Origin: Candidatus Electronema sp.
Lineage (GTDB): Bacteria; Desulfobacterota; Desulfobulbia; Desulfobulbales; Desulfobulbaceae
Direction: 5' to 3'
Assembly (NCBI GenBank): GCA_026645415.1
Contig: JAPEVH010000075.1
Location: 18,832-82,831 of the forward strand
Length of the DNA: 64,000 nt
Made by a program: the position numbers and the translations under genes. Below are positions 53,790-61,421 of the stretch, piece after piece. Under the pieces are notes generated by a model, which saw only the letters and a list, made by a program, of their open reading frames with translations, was not told the origin of the DNA and searched no databases. Within the stretch, counting starts at the first letter, position 1. The number at the start of each line of letters is the position of its first letter.

Positions 53790-53837
53790 AAAAAAAGGTA
53801 AAAAAAGGTAGTTCATCAACAGAGGGAGAAAAAGGTT

Positions 53838-54179
53838 ATGGTTCGCAATATTGTGATAGTTCTGATTTTGCTTTTAATTTGTGTGCCTTCTTGGCAGATT
53901 GGCACGATTATGATCCAAAAGAAGCAAGTTACCTATATGCTTGAAGAGCAGGCTAACTCCATAAAAAGGTATCAACAAGAAGATATTGTTAAGAAAAATT
54001 TGGCAAGTGAATTGGCAACATTAAATTTGCCAACGAATTTTACCTTTGAAATGTTAGAGATACGTAAGGTACGTATTCGTTATATCTACAAGGCCGCCGC
54101 CAGTATTTTTGGCTATACTTACTATGAAGTCAATGCGCCGCTAGAAGCAATAACAGAAGACGGTAAATTTGAACGCTAA
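53838..54179 (+). CDS. Small membrane-anchored protein, DUF4845-like
   Basis: A 113-residue protein with one N-terminal membrane segment (IVIVLILLLICVPSWQIGTIMI), then a soluble domain (about 30-113) with a short helix (MLEEQANSIKRYQQEDIVKK) and beta strands (IRKVRIRYIYKA). Size and layout resemble DUF4845 proteins of unknown role. A purine-rich ribosome site (GAGGGAG) precedes the ATG. A hairpin terminator follows at 54189-54221. Confidence 0.6.
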   Translation: MVRNIVIVLILLLICVPSWQIGTIMIQKKQVTYMLEEQANSIKRYQQEDIVKKNLASELATLNLPTNFTFEMLEIRKVRIRYIYKAAASIFGYTYYEVNAPLEAITEDGKFER

Positions 54180-54188
54180 TTAGCGATA

Positions 54189-54221
54189 AGGACAGCTTTC
54201 CTTTTTTCGTGAAGCTGTCCT
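54189..54221. terminator. Hairpin between convergent genes
   Basis: AGGACAGCTT (54189-54198) pairs perfectly with AAGCTGTCCT (54212-54221) around a 13-base loop containing a T6 run. It probably ends both the DUF4845-like gene and the cobD-cobQ operon. Confidence 0.65.
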
Positions 54222-54244
54222 AGCGTATTGAATCTACACTTGCT

Positions 54245-56818
54245 TTATATCCCCAGCAGATAGTAAATAGCATTCATATCCATCTCTTGTCGTATCACTT
54301 TGGCCAGCCGCTCCAAAGCTGGTTCAAGATCATATTTTACGCCTTGGCCAACAAAGGCAGGCAAGCCTTTTGCTGTCCGCAGATGGTTGATGAACCAGCG
54401 GCGGAAGGGGTCACTGTCAAAAATACCGTGCAAGTAGCTGCCCCAAATTCTGCCACAACTGCTGGCCCGGCCACAGGTTGCGCTGTCTGTAAAGGCAAGC
54501 AGCGGCTCTGCTTGGTCTGCACTGGCAGTGCGGCCATGATGGATTTCATAGCCCAAGACGGGCGTACCAGAGGGCAGATGCCTGCCTGTGCGTCGGGTCA
54601 GGGTTTTGTCCGCAGCCAGCTCAGTGTGGAAATCAAGCAGGCCCAAGCCGGGCAGCGTACTGCCTAGCTCGCCTTCCAAGCCGTGCGGATCAGTAACAGA
54701 TTTCCCCAGCATCTGGAAACCACCGCAGATACCAACCAGCTCCCTGCCCTGCCCTGCTGCTTTGCTGATCGCCGCCGCCAAGCCGCTTTGCTGGAGCCAA
54801 GCCAAGTCGTTGATCACATTCTTAGAACCAGGCAAGATAATGCAGTCTGGCTGGCCCAGCTCGTCAGGATTGCGGACAGTGCGCAGCCAGACATCTGCTT
54901 CTGCTAACAGCGGCTCTAGGTCGGTGAAATTGGAGATATGCGGCAGATCAATGAGCACTATTTCCACATGCTCGCCAGCAGGCTTGGGGCGACTGTAGAT
55001 GCCTGCCTTAAAACTGACCGAATCCTCTTGCGGCAGGCCAAGATCAGCCAGCCAAGGAATCACTCCAAAAACTGTTTTGCCAGTCCGCTGTTCGAGAAAA
55101 CGGTGCGCATCTGCGAGCAGGCTGGCATCACCCCGGAAGCGGTTGACGATAAACCCAGCCAGCAGCTTGCGCTCCCAAGGAGCCATAACCTCAACATGGC
55201 CAACAAAGGAGGCATAGACCCCGCCTCGGTCAATATCACCGATGAGCAGCACTGGTGCTTGAGCCTGCTGCGCCATGCGCATATTAACAATGTCGTGCGA
55301 CTTGAGGTTAACTTCTCCCGGACTGCCTGCGCCTTCAAGAATCATGCAGTCATGCTCGGCAGCCAACTCGTCATAGGTTTGGCAAACCGTTTGCCAGAGC
55401 TGCTCCTTCGCTCGCACATATTCTGCCACCCGCATATTACCAATCGGCTTACCAAGGACTATCACCTGACTGCCTACATCAGAACAAGGCTTGAGCAGGA
55501 TCGGGTTCATGCGTACATCTGGGTCAAGACGGCAGGCTTGGGCCTGCACTACCTGAGCGCGCCCCATTTCGCCGCCATCTTTGGTAACAAAGGAGTTGAG
55601 CGACATATTCTGGGCCTTGAACGGGGCCACCCGCAGGCCGTCTTGGAGCAGAACCCGGCACAGCCCAGCAGCCAGCACACTCTTGCCTACGTCTGAGCCA
55701 GTGCCAAGCAACATGAGAGCCGGAGTTTTCTTGTGTCTTTTTTGAGAAACTGTTTGCTCTGGAGCAAGGATTTTGTGCAGCGCATAGATGAGCTGGCGGT
55801 TCTCATCTTCCAGCCGCACTGCTATGCGGAAGTATTGACTGTCTAAGCCTTCGTAGTTGTCACAAACCCGAATAGCAATCTTGAACTCTTGCAGGAGCCG
55901 CTCTGCCAGCTCGCTTGCAGTGAGTAGCCTAGCAAGATGGATAAGCAAGAAATTGGCGGCACTCTCAACCACGCGGAGCATGGGCAGCTCTGCTAGGTCA
56001 CGCAGCAACCTTTCTCGATTGGCGCGCACTATCTCTTGGCTTTGCTGGAGATAAGCAGCATTGTCAAGCACAGACCCACCCGCCGCTTGGGCCAGCGTAT
56101 TAACAGACCACGGGGCAATCTCTTTTCTAACCTTTTGGCAGACTGATACAGAAGCGGCAAGAAAGCCAAGGCGCAGGCCGGGAATAGCAAAAATTTTGGT
56201 CAGCGAGCAGAGGGTGATGATGTTTGCTCGGCAGCAGGACAGCGACTCGTAGTCGGCAACAAAACTGGCAAAGGCTTCGTCAATCAGGAAGAGAACATCT
56301 GGGTGCTGATCAGCCAAAGCCAGCAGAGCAGTTCTGTCATTCAGTCGCCCAGTTGGATTATTAGGCTGCCCAAGAATGAGCAAATCACCAGTTCGCAGCA
56401 ATGCAGAGAGCTGGTCTAAATCAGGCTGGAAATCTTGCTCTACGGCCAGCGGCACTGATAACACTTCTATATTGCTTCTTTCACAGGCTTGGCGATAGTC
56501 AATATAGGCTGGCACAGGAATAACAACCCGCTGCGGAGCAAGGACACGAACCGCAGCATAAAGCAGCTCCGAGGTACCGTTACCAACTACAATGTGCTCT
56601 GGCTTGAGTTGATACTGGGCACAAATTGCCTTGACCAGTTCTGTTGCTTCTGGGTCAGGATAATGAACGATTTCTGGCATCCGAGCGGACAGAATATGCC
56701 AGAGTTGCTCTGGCGGCCCAAGCGGATTGATGTTGGCACTGAAATCAAGAATTGCCTCTGCCTGACAGCCAAGCTGATCTGCCAGAGCACGTACATTACC
56801 GCCATGTGCGCCACTCAT
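54245..56818 (-). CDS. Fused CobD threonine-phosphate decarboxylase and CobQ cobyric acid synthase
   Basis: One 857-residue frame. Residues 1-355 are a PLP aminotransferase-fold CobD (AHGGNVRALADQLG, DFSANINPLGPP, GNGTSELLYAAVR, PLP Lys in CSLTKIFAIPGLRLGF near 207), making (R)-1-amino-2-propanol phosphate. After a basic linker (about 355-366) comes a full CobQ (MLLGTGSDVGKSVLAAGLCR, APFKAQNMSLNS, GDIDRGGVYAS, IILPGSKN, glutaminase Cys in VGICGGFQMLG near 694 and His in SYLHGIFDSD), which amidates the corrin ring to cobyric acid. The two activities occur at neighbouring steps. The start overlaps the HAD gene stop (ATGA). Confidence 0.92.
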   Translation of the reverse strand: MSGAHGGNVRALADQLGCQAEAILDFSANINPLGPPEQLWHILSARMPEIVHYPDPEATELVKAICAQYQLKPEHIVVGNGTSELLYAAVRVLAPQRVVIPVPAYIDYRQACERSNIEVLSVPLAVEQDFQPDLDQLSALLRTGDLLILGQPNNPTGRLNDRTALLALADQHPDVLFLIDEAFASFVADYESLSCCRANIITLCSLTKIFAIPGLRLGFLAASVSVCQKVRKEIAPWSVNTLAQAAGGSVLDNAAYLQQSQEIVRANRERLLRDLAELPMLRVVESAANFLLIHLARLLTASELAERLLQEFKIAIRVCDNYEGLDSQYFRIAVRLEDENRQLIYALHKILAPEQTVSQKRHKKTPALMLLGTGSDVGKSVLAAGLCRVLLQDGLRVAPFKAQNMSLNSFVTKDGGEMGRAQVVQAQACRLDPDVRMNPILLKPCSDVGSQVIVLGKPIGNMRVAEYVRAKEQLWQTVCQTYDELAAEHDCMILEGAGSPGEVNLKSHDIVNMRMAQQAQAPVLLIGDIDRGGVYASFVGHVEVMAPWERKLLAGFIVNRFRGDASLLADAHRFLEQRTGKTVFGVIPWLADLGLPQEDSVSFKAGIYSRPKPAGEHVEIVLIDLPHISNFTDLEPLLAEADVWLRTVRNPDELGQPDCIILPGSKNVINDLAWLQQSGLAAAISKAAGQGRELVGICGGFQMLGKSVTDPHGLEGELGSTLPGLGLLDFHTELAADKTLTRRTGRHLPSGTPVLGYEIHHGRTASADQAEPLLAFTDSATCGRASSCGRIWGSYLHGIFDSDPFRRWFINHLRTAKGLPAFVGQGVKYDLEPALERLAKVIRQEMDMNAIYYLLGI

Positions 56819-57453
56819 GCTGCTAGACCACGTTCCGCAAAAGGCGGTAGCTGAAGAATTTCCATAAAGTTGTTAACATGCCAGCGAGCTTCCAACGCCG
56901 GGTTTCTAAATGCTATTAGGTCGATACCAGCAGCGGCGCAGTGATCCCGGTCAACTGTAGAATCACCAATGAAAATTGCTTCATCTACACTCAGATCAAA
57001 ATGCTTGAGAATAACATGCAGGGCATCTGGTGCAGGCTTAGGACGAGGCGCAGTGGCCGCCGTCATCACGATCTCAAAATGCTCACGTAACCCAAAAATA
57101 TCCAAGATCATATCCATCGAGGTAGTTCGGTTGGTGGAGATAGCTCGATGACAGTGAGGCGTGATAATTCGCAGAAAGTCCTTCAAGTCTGGAGCCATGA
57201 TCATGTGCTGGAGATACGGGCTATAGTCAAGAGAACGCGCATAGTCATTTACTGCCTCAATACTAATCTGCGGATGCTTACGGAAGATATAAACAATAGA
57301 GTCAGCCACATTATGGCTATGGACATAGCCTAGTTCTTCGGTATCCATCAACGGACAAGCAAAATGCTCTAGCAAATGATTGTAATAGACTCGATTGGCC
57401 TCGCGGGAATCAAACATGACCCCATCACAGTCAAAGACAACAAGTTTTAGCAT
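56815..57453 (-). CDS. HAD-family hydrolase (phosphoglycolate phosphatase-like)
   Basis: A 212-residue HAD phosphatase. Motif I LVVFDCDGVMFDSR (residues 4-17), motif II around ISTNRTTS, Lys in APRPKPAPDAL, and motif IV IFIGDSTVDRD are all present, with a helical cap. The substrate is unknown. Coupled on both sides: its ATG shares a base with the HD gene stop and its TGA overlaps the cobD-cobQ ATG. A role in cobalamin-related phosphate chemistry is possible but only by context. Confidence 0.85.
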   Translation of the reverse strand: MLKLVVFDCDGVMFDSREANRVYYNHLLEHFACPLMDTEELGYVHSHNVADSIVYIFRKHPQISIEAVNDYARSLDYSPYLQHMIMAPDLKDFLRIITPHCHRAISTNRTTSMDMILDIFGLREHFEIVMTAATAPRPKPAPDALHVILKHFDLSVDEAIFIGDSTVDRDHCAAAGIDLIAFRNPALEARWHVNNFMEILQLPPFAERGLAA

Positions 57454-58136
57454 TATTCCCTCTCTACTTGCAGCATACTGCCGTAGATTTCCAAATTTAG
57501 TTCAGAAAAAAATGTTTCCATAAAATCGTGGCGCTGTTTGGCGATTTTTCTTCCCACTGGCGTGAGCATCATGCTGCACACTTTGCACATTTTCACCTGA
57601 AACTCGCGATAGGCCGTGTCTTCAGCAGAATAAGGTACAGTCAGGCCATGATCTAGTTCAGCATTGTGGAGCTGCGCCCCGATCTGGCCAGCAAAAAGAA
57701 AGGCCCGGCCAATGCCGATAGCACCAATAGAATCAAGTTTATCCGCATCAAAAATTATTTTTGCCTCTACTGTTTCTGGGGCAGCACTGCCTCTGAAGCG
57801 ATGGCTGCGGATACAGTGGCAGATTGCAGTCCGATCTTCTTTGTTGTAACCGAGTTCGTACAGTATCGCCTCTGCCATTTCTGCGCCAATATCTGCATGA
57901 CAAATTTCGCCGTTGCTCTGATATTCTTGACTGCGGCCTATGTCGTGCAGAAAAGCGGCTGGAGCAAGAATATCCAAGCGCGCCCTCATTCGCTGGCCTA
58001 TGGACATTGCATTCTCGAAAACTCGCTCTATGTGATCCATACCATGCGGGCCGCCTGTCTCAGTGCAATGCTCTGCGCTCACTTGGCGGAGTTTGCTCAA
58101 TACGTCTTCTGAGATTTTGGCGGGATCTTTCGTCAT
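57453..58136 (-). CDS. HD-domain phosphohydrolase
   Basis: A 227-residue protein with HD-superfamily metal ligands: GPHGMDHIERV, AAFLHDIGRSQEY (the HD pair), CHADIGAEMA, IRSHRFRG and IFDADKLDSIGAIG. I start it at the ATG at 58136 because GGAGAG lies upstream and MTKDPAKIS begins the domain; the frame extends further upstream without support. Probably a nucleotide or phosphate-ester hydrolase. Second gene of the ykgJ-HD-HAD-cobDQ operon. Confidence 0.85.
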   Translation of the reverse strand: MTKDPAKISEDVLSKLRQVSAEHCTETGGPHGMDHIERVFENAMSIGQRMRARLDILAPAAFLHDIGRSQEYQSNGEICHADIGAEMAEAILYELGYNKEDRTAICHCIRSHRFRGSAAPETVEAKIIFDADKLDSIGAIGIGRAFLFAGQIGAQLHNAELDHGLTVPYSAEDTAYREFQVKMCKVCSMMLTPVGRKIAKQRHDFMETFFSELNLEIYGSMLQVERE

Positions 58137-58138
58137 TA

Positions 58139-58873
58139 TCACTCTCCAAAATATTCTTGCAAGAGCCAACGCAGGCTGAGGAGTAGCAGCTCTTCCTCGT
58201 CACCAGCTAAGGCTCGAAGTTCCAGCGCAGAGAGTGGGCGGTTCATTTTGATCCGACCATCACTCATCTCTTGGCGGAAGAAATCCAAATTATATAAAGC
58301 CATGATGAATTGATCCATTTGGGCTTGGTTAGGGCGGAAGCCAGCTTGAATCTGAGGATGTTGCAGGAGAAGGAGCAGTTGGTCGTCAAATTCACTATAT
58401 TCGGTCAACTCTTGGTCAGCGAAATATTCTGGTGCGGTTTGTTCCTGTGTTTCGCTAAAGCCAAGGCAGTGCGGTTCGCGCAGGAGAACAAACTGTTCTT
58501 CAACAGTCCCATCAGCTTGGCGTGAAGCACCACGTCCAGCAGGATATGCTCTACAGGCCGCAGGCCGATCCTGATAAACACTGCATCCTTGCTCGGTAAC
58601 AAAGACACAGCTTGCTCGACCATCATCAACCATAGTAAGGAAGCAGGTTGGAAAAATCATCCCTTCTTCCCAAGCGACAATCACATACTGTTCAAGAAAA
58701 GTGCCTGAATCCAAATCAAGCTGTCTTTTTAAACGCAGCACGTCGTAAGGAGTCAGCGCAAGATCGAGCTGACGACAGCATTCCGTAAAACAAGCAACAC
58801 CGGGATGGCAGGCAAAGCAAAATTTTTCTTTAGCTGGAAGCGGTTGGCAATGGTCAGGAAGAGAAGCAGGCAT
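58139..58873 (-). CDS. YkgJ-family cysteine cluster protein
   Basis: A 244-residue protein with the N-terminal Cys cluster KFCFACHPGVACFTECC and two further cysteine motifs (PTCFLTMVDDGRASCVF, GCSVYQDRPAACRAYP), the CxBxCC/YkgJ pattern thought to bind zinc or Fe-S. The C-terminal part is helical and acidic. First gene of the operon; the HD gene begins 2 bases after its stop. The cluster is complete, the role unknown. Confidence 0.85.
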   Translation of the reverse strand: MPASLPDHCQPLPAKEKFCFACHPGVACFTECCRQLDLALTPYDVLRLKRQLDLDSGTFLEQYVIVAWEEGMIFPTCFLTMVDDGRASCVFVTEQGCSVYQDRPAACRAYPAGRGASRQADGTVEEQFVLLREPHCLGFSETQEQTAPEYFADQELTEYSEFDDQLLLLLQHPQIQAGFRPNQAQMDQFIMALYNLDFFRQEMSDGRIKMNRPLSALELRALAGDEEELLLLSLRWLLQEYFGE

Positions 58874-58973
58874 GGTAAGTCAATGTTTGATTAAGCAAAA
58901 TCTTGGTTTTGCAGAAAAGAAATCGTAGGCGTGAATCTTTTTCGGAGTTTAACGCATACAAAATAGACATGCA

Positions 58974-58995
58974 AACATCATGTCACTCTGATGTT
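58974..58995. other. Inverted repeat in the 320-base divergent gap
   Basis: AACATCA (58974-58980) and TGATGTT (58989-58995) flank 8 bases in the gap between the ykgJ gene and the first lipoprotein. Apart from this and the promoter at 59118 I see nothing else in 58874-59193. Confidence 0.3.
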
Positions 58996-59117
58996 GAAAT
59001 GCTGCTGCTCTCGCTGAGGCACAATCTAGCTTACTAGCCTAAAAAGAGTGGGGAAGTGACCAACTAGAGCTGTTTTAGCTAAAAAAGGCGCAAGAGTTGA
59101 AAACCTAAGAAAAAGTC

Positions 59118-59146
59118 TTGAGTATCGTTCTCGGTTACTATACAAT
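59118..59146 (+). promoter_or_regulatory. Promoter of the first lipoprotein gene
   Basis: TTGAGT (59118-59123), a 17-base spacer, TACAAT (59141-59146), about 50 bases before the ATG at 59194. Confidence 0.65.
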
Positions 59147-59193
59147 AAAGCCGCAAATGATATTGTGTTGTTTCCTAAAAAGGAGAAAGAATC

Positions 59194-59748
59194 ATGACAA
59201 AGTTGCCTGCCGTTGCCACTTTTTTTGCTGCCGCTGCTATTTTGAGTGGCTGCCAGCCCTATTACAACAACTGTCCAATTGATGATCAATACTGGACAGA
59301 AGAGTATCCTAGTACCTCTTCTTCGTATTATCCTAGCACCTCTTCTTGGGAAACACCAGTCGTAGAAGATGGGGTTTACGTAGATAATAGCTTCAGTGAT
59401 GATAGTTATGTGATGGACGATGGGTATGTTACGGAAGACTCTACGGTCTCAGATCCTTGGACAGAAGAATACTATCCTTCTTATCAGACCTCAAACCGTT
59501 CTATTTTTTCCTATACGCCATCATCTTCGTATTCGTATTCCTATACACCATCATCTTCGTATTCCTACCCATCGTATTCTTCGGACGACAGCATTACATA
59601 CTATCCACCTTCTGTATCGTATCCATCCTCATCATGGCGGAATAGATATCTTGGGCAACGACGATCATCACCTATGTATTATTATTCACCAAACAACTCG
59701 ATAACCATGCCAAGTTGGCAGCCGGTATATCCTTCTTATCGATATTGA
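59194..59748 (+). CDS. Tyr/Ser-rich lipoprotein
   Basis: A 184-residue lipoprotein: a short signal with lipobox ILSGC (Cys near 20), then a low-complexity chain rich in Tyr, Ser, Pro, Asp and Thr. The motif YTPSSSYSYS is repeated and several WTEEYYPS copies occur. No known domain. The ribosome site is AAGGAGA. Probably outer-membrane anchored and exposed; the aromatic/acidic pattern could serve adhesion or metal binding (inference). The first of three consecutive small lipoproteins. Confidence 0.75.
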   Translation: MTKLPAVATFFAAAAILSGCQPYYNNCPIDDQYWTEEYPSTSSSYYPSTSSWETPVVEDGVYVDNSFSDDSYVMDDGYVTEDSTVSDPWTEEYYPSYQTSNRSIFSYTPSSSYSYSYTPSSSYSYPSYSSDDSITYYPPSVSYPSSSWRNRYLGQRRSSPMYYYSPNNSITMPSWQPVYPSYRY

Positions 59749-59796
59749 ACACATCCTGTTTACTTCTCGTAGTGCTCGGATAAAAAGGATTTTCTG

Positions 59797-59825
59797 TTGA
59801 GCATTGCTCAGTAGATGTCTATAAT
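59797..59825 (+). promoter_or_regulatory. Promoter of the second lipoprotein gene
   Basis: TTGAGC (59797-59802), a 17-base spacer and a perfect TATAAT (59820-59825). Confidence 0.75.
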
Positions 59826-59868
59826 AAAGGACAGTGTTCCTTCAATCCCTTTTCAGGAGAGGTCTACT

Positions 59869-60024
59869 ATGAGGACAGGGAAAATGCTACTAGGACTGGC
59901 TGCCGCACTGAGTATGGTATGTTTAAGTGGTTGCTATTACTATGGCCCGCCGCCGCCAGGCCCAGCTGTCATAGTTCCACATCCACAGCCACCATCGTAC
60001 CACCATCACCATAGGAGGTATTAG
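59869..60024 (+). CDS. Small His/Pro-rich lipoprotein
   Basis: A 51-residue lipoprotein from the ATG at 59869 (ribosome site CAGGAGAGG): MRTGKMLLGLAAALSMVC, lipobox LSGC, then YYYGPPPPGP and a tail with PSYHHHHRRY. The mature part is only about 30 residues. The His cluster may bind metal. I do not recognise the family. Confidence 0.65.
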   Translation: MRTGKMLLGLAAALSMVCLSGCYYYGPPPPGPAVIVPHPQPPSYHHHHRRY

Positions 60025-60054
60025 TATCAGTAGTATTGTGCCCTGCGGGAGGAA

Positions 60055-60083
60055 GAAAGCTATAAAATTGTATTGTAGCTTTC
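60055..60083 (+). terminator. Weak hairpin after the second lipoprotein
   Basis: GAAAGCTA (60055-60062) pairs with TAGCTTTC (60076-60083). No U-tract, so termination is uncertain. Confidence 0.35.
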
Positions 60084-60103
60084 CGAAATAGGGCAAAAAA
60101 CAC

Positions 60104-60133
60104 TTGAAGGCCACGCGCAGATCGCAGTATAGT
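60104..60133 (+). promoter_or_regulatory. Promoter of the third lipoprotein gene
   Basis: TTGAAG (60104-60109), an 18-base spacer, TATAGT (60128-60133), about 45 bases before the ATG. Confidence 0.55.
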
Positions 60134-60175
60134 GGTCTGATTTTTTCTGTTAATCCTTTTTTATGTGAGGACAAT

Positions 60176-60322
60176 ATGATGCGCGCATTCAAACTGTCAG
60201 TTGCTCTACTTCTTGCAGCCTGCCTGCTCTCTGGTTGCTATTTTCACGATCGTGATCGCGATGATCATAGAGATCGTCGGTCAAATAGTTCGCAGCAGCA
60301 ACAGCAGAAAGGGGCCTACTAA
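60176..60322 (+). CDS. Small charged lipoprotein
   Basis: A 48-residue lipoprotein from the ATG at 60176 (a second ATG follows at once; ribosome site TGAGGA): MMRAFKLSVALLLAACLLSGC with the lipobox, then YFHDRDRDDHRDRR, a poly-Gln run and a short end. The mature part is under 30 residues. It resembles entericidin-size lipoproteins in length only. Function unknown. Confidence 0.6.
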   Translation: MMRAFKLSVALLLAACLLSGCYFHDRDRDDHRDRRSNSSQQQQQKGAY

Positions 60323-60332
60323 TAGTGTAGCG

Positions 60333-60374
60333 TTCAGGATTCTCTTTAGAGAGTCCTGAATAACAACATTTTTT
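60333..60374 (+). terminator. Terminator after the third lipoprotein
   Basis: TTCAGGATTCTC (60333-60344) pairs with GAGAGTCCTGAA (60349-60360) around TTTA with one G-T pair, followed after 8 bases by T6. Confidence 0.75.
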
Positions 60375-60406
60375 AATCTTTCCGCCAAGAGCAGAAGATT
60401 CTCTGC

Positions 60407-60435
60407 TTGACAAATTAAAGATTCTGATATACGTT
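60407..60435 (+). promoter_or_regulatory. Candidate promoter of the carbonic anhydrase gene
   Basis: A consensus TTGACA (60407-60412), a 17-base spacer, weak TACGTT (60430-60435). Confidence 0.5.
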
Positions 60436-60569
60436 TCTTTCCCTTCCTCTATCGTAACAGGATGACTATTACAGTTTATCCTGCCGCTATTTATCCAGTT
60501 ACTCTTTGCCAGACTTTTCTGTTTGGTATTTCTTATTTTTTTAATCTGTTCATGTCACGAGGAGACAAC

Positions 60570-61349
60570 ATGAAAAAAGGTATGCTCAAGAAGACCCTTG
60601 TTAGTGCCGTTAGCTTGCTGGCTTTACTTGCTACTGCACCTGCTTTTGCAACTGATCTCAATGCAGATCAGGCTATTACCAAACTTAAAGAAGGCAACGA
60701 GCGTTTTATTAGCGGTAAATCCATGCATCCGCATACAGACACTGCTCGTCTGATTCAAGCTGGTAAAGAGGATCAGGGTAAATATGCGTATGCAACTGTT
60801 ATTACCTGTTCAGATTCGAGAGTTCCAGTTGAGCGTATTTTTGACGCTGGTGTTATGGATCTGTTCATCATTCGGGTAGCTGGTAACGTTGTTGATACTG
60901 ACGAGGCTGGTTCAATTGAGTACGGTCTGGCGCATGTTCATACCCCAGTTTTAGTGGTTCTTGGCCACACCCAGTGCGGCGCAGTTACCGCTGTGACCAA
61001 TGCCATTGAAGGGCATGGCCATGCGCTGGAAATCAATATTCCGCCGCTGGTTGACAACATTGAGCCTGCAGTTAAGCGCGCTATAGCAGAGAATCCTAAA
61101 CTGAAAGGCAAAGACGTTATTCCGGCTGCCATTGTTGAGAACGTTTGGCAGGGCGTGCATGATCTGTTTATGAAAAGCCCAGTTTCTCGTGAAATGGTTA
61201 AGGAAGGTAAGGCTAAGGTTGTTGGTGCTCTCTATGATGTAGGCACTGGCAAGGTTGAGTGGCTGCCAGAGGACAAAGTCAGCACCATCCTCGCTGAAGT
61301 AGAAAAAGATCCCAAACGGGAGATGAAAGGTATGGCTGGTGAGGAGTAA
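60570..61349 (+). CDS. Secreted beta-class carbonic anhydrase
   Basis: A 259-residue enzyme interconverting CO2 and bicarbonate. The ATG at 60570 (GAGGAG upstream) opens a signal peptide (MLKKTLVSAVSLLALLATAPAFA), so it acts in the periplasm. Zinc ligands and dyad: TCSDSRVP (Cys, Asp-Arg) and LGHTQCGAV (His, Cys). AGNVVDTDEAGSIEYGL is typical of the family. Export is less common for beta-class enzymes. It stands between its own promoter and a perfect terminator, so it is a single-gene unit. Confidence 0.92.
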   Translation: MKKGMLKKTLVSAVSLLALLATAPAFATDLNADQAITKLKEGNERFISGKSMHPHTDTARLIQAGKEDQGKYAYATVITCSDSRVPVERIFDAGVMDLFIIRVAGNVVDTDEAGSIEYGLAHVHTPVLVVLGHTQCGAVTAVTNAIEGHGHALEINIPPLVDNIEPAVKRAIAENPKLKGKDVIPAAIVENVWQGVHDLFMKSPVSREMVKEGKAKVVGALYDVGTGKVEWLPEDKVSTILAEVEKDPKREMKGMAGEE

Positions 61350-61387
61350 GCAGCACCTGCGCACTGAGTTCTTTTATTTCGTGTAGC

Positions 61388-61421
61388 AAGAAAGGCCGGA
61401 TTGCTCAATCCGGCCTTTCTT
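61388..61421. terminator. Perfect bidirectional terminator
   Basis: AAGAAAGGCCGGATT (61388-61402) and AATCCGGCCTTTCTT (61407-61421) form a perfect 15-bp stem with loop GCTC. T-rich ends on both strands suit the carbonic anhydrase and the convergent amidohydrolase, whose stop codon lies in the stem (61420-61422). Confidence 0.9.

Noticed and set aside
53838..54179. Type IV pilin-like prepilin
   Set aside because: The N-terminal hydrophobic segment has no prepilin cleavage motif or Glu at position 5; the layout fits DUF4845 better.
54938..55696. A 252-codon plus-strand ORF opposite cobQ
   Set aside because: It is open only because of codon bias in cobQ on the other strand; the translation shows no domain and no initiation site.
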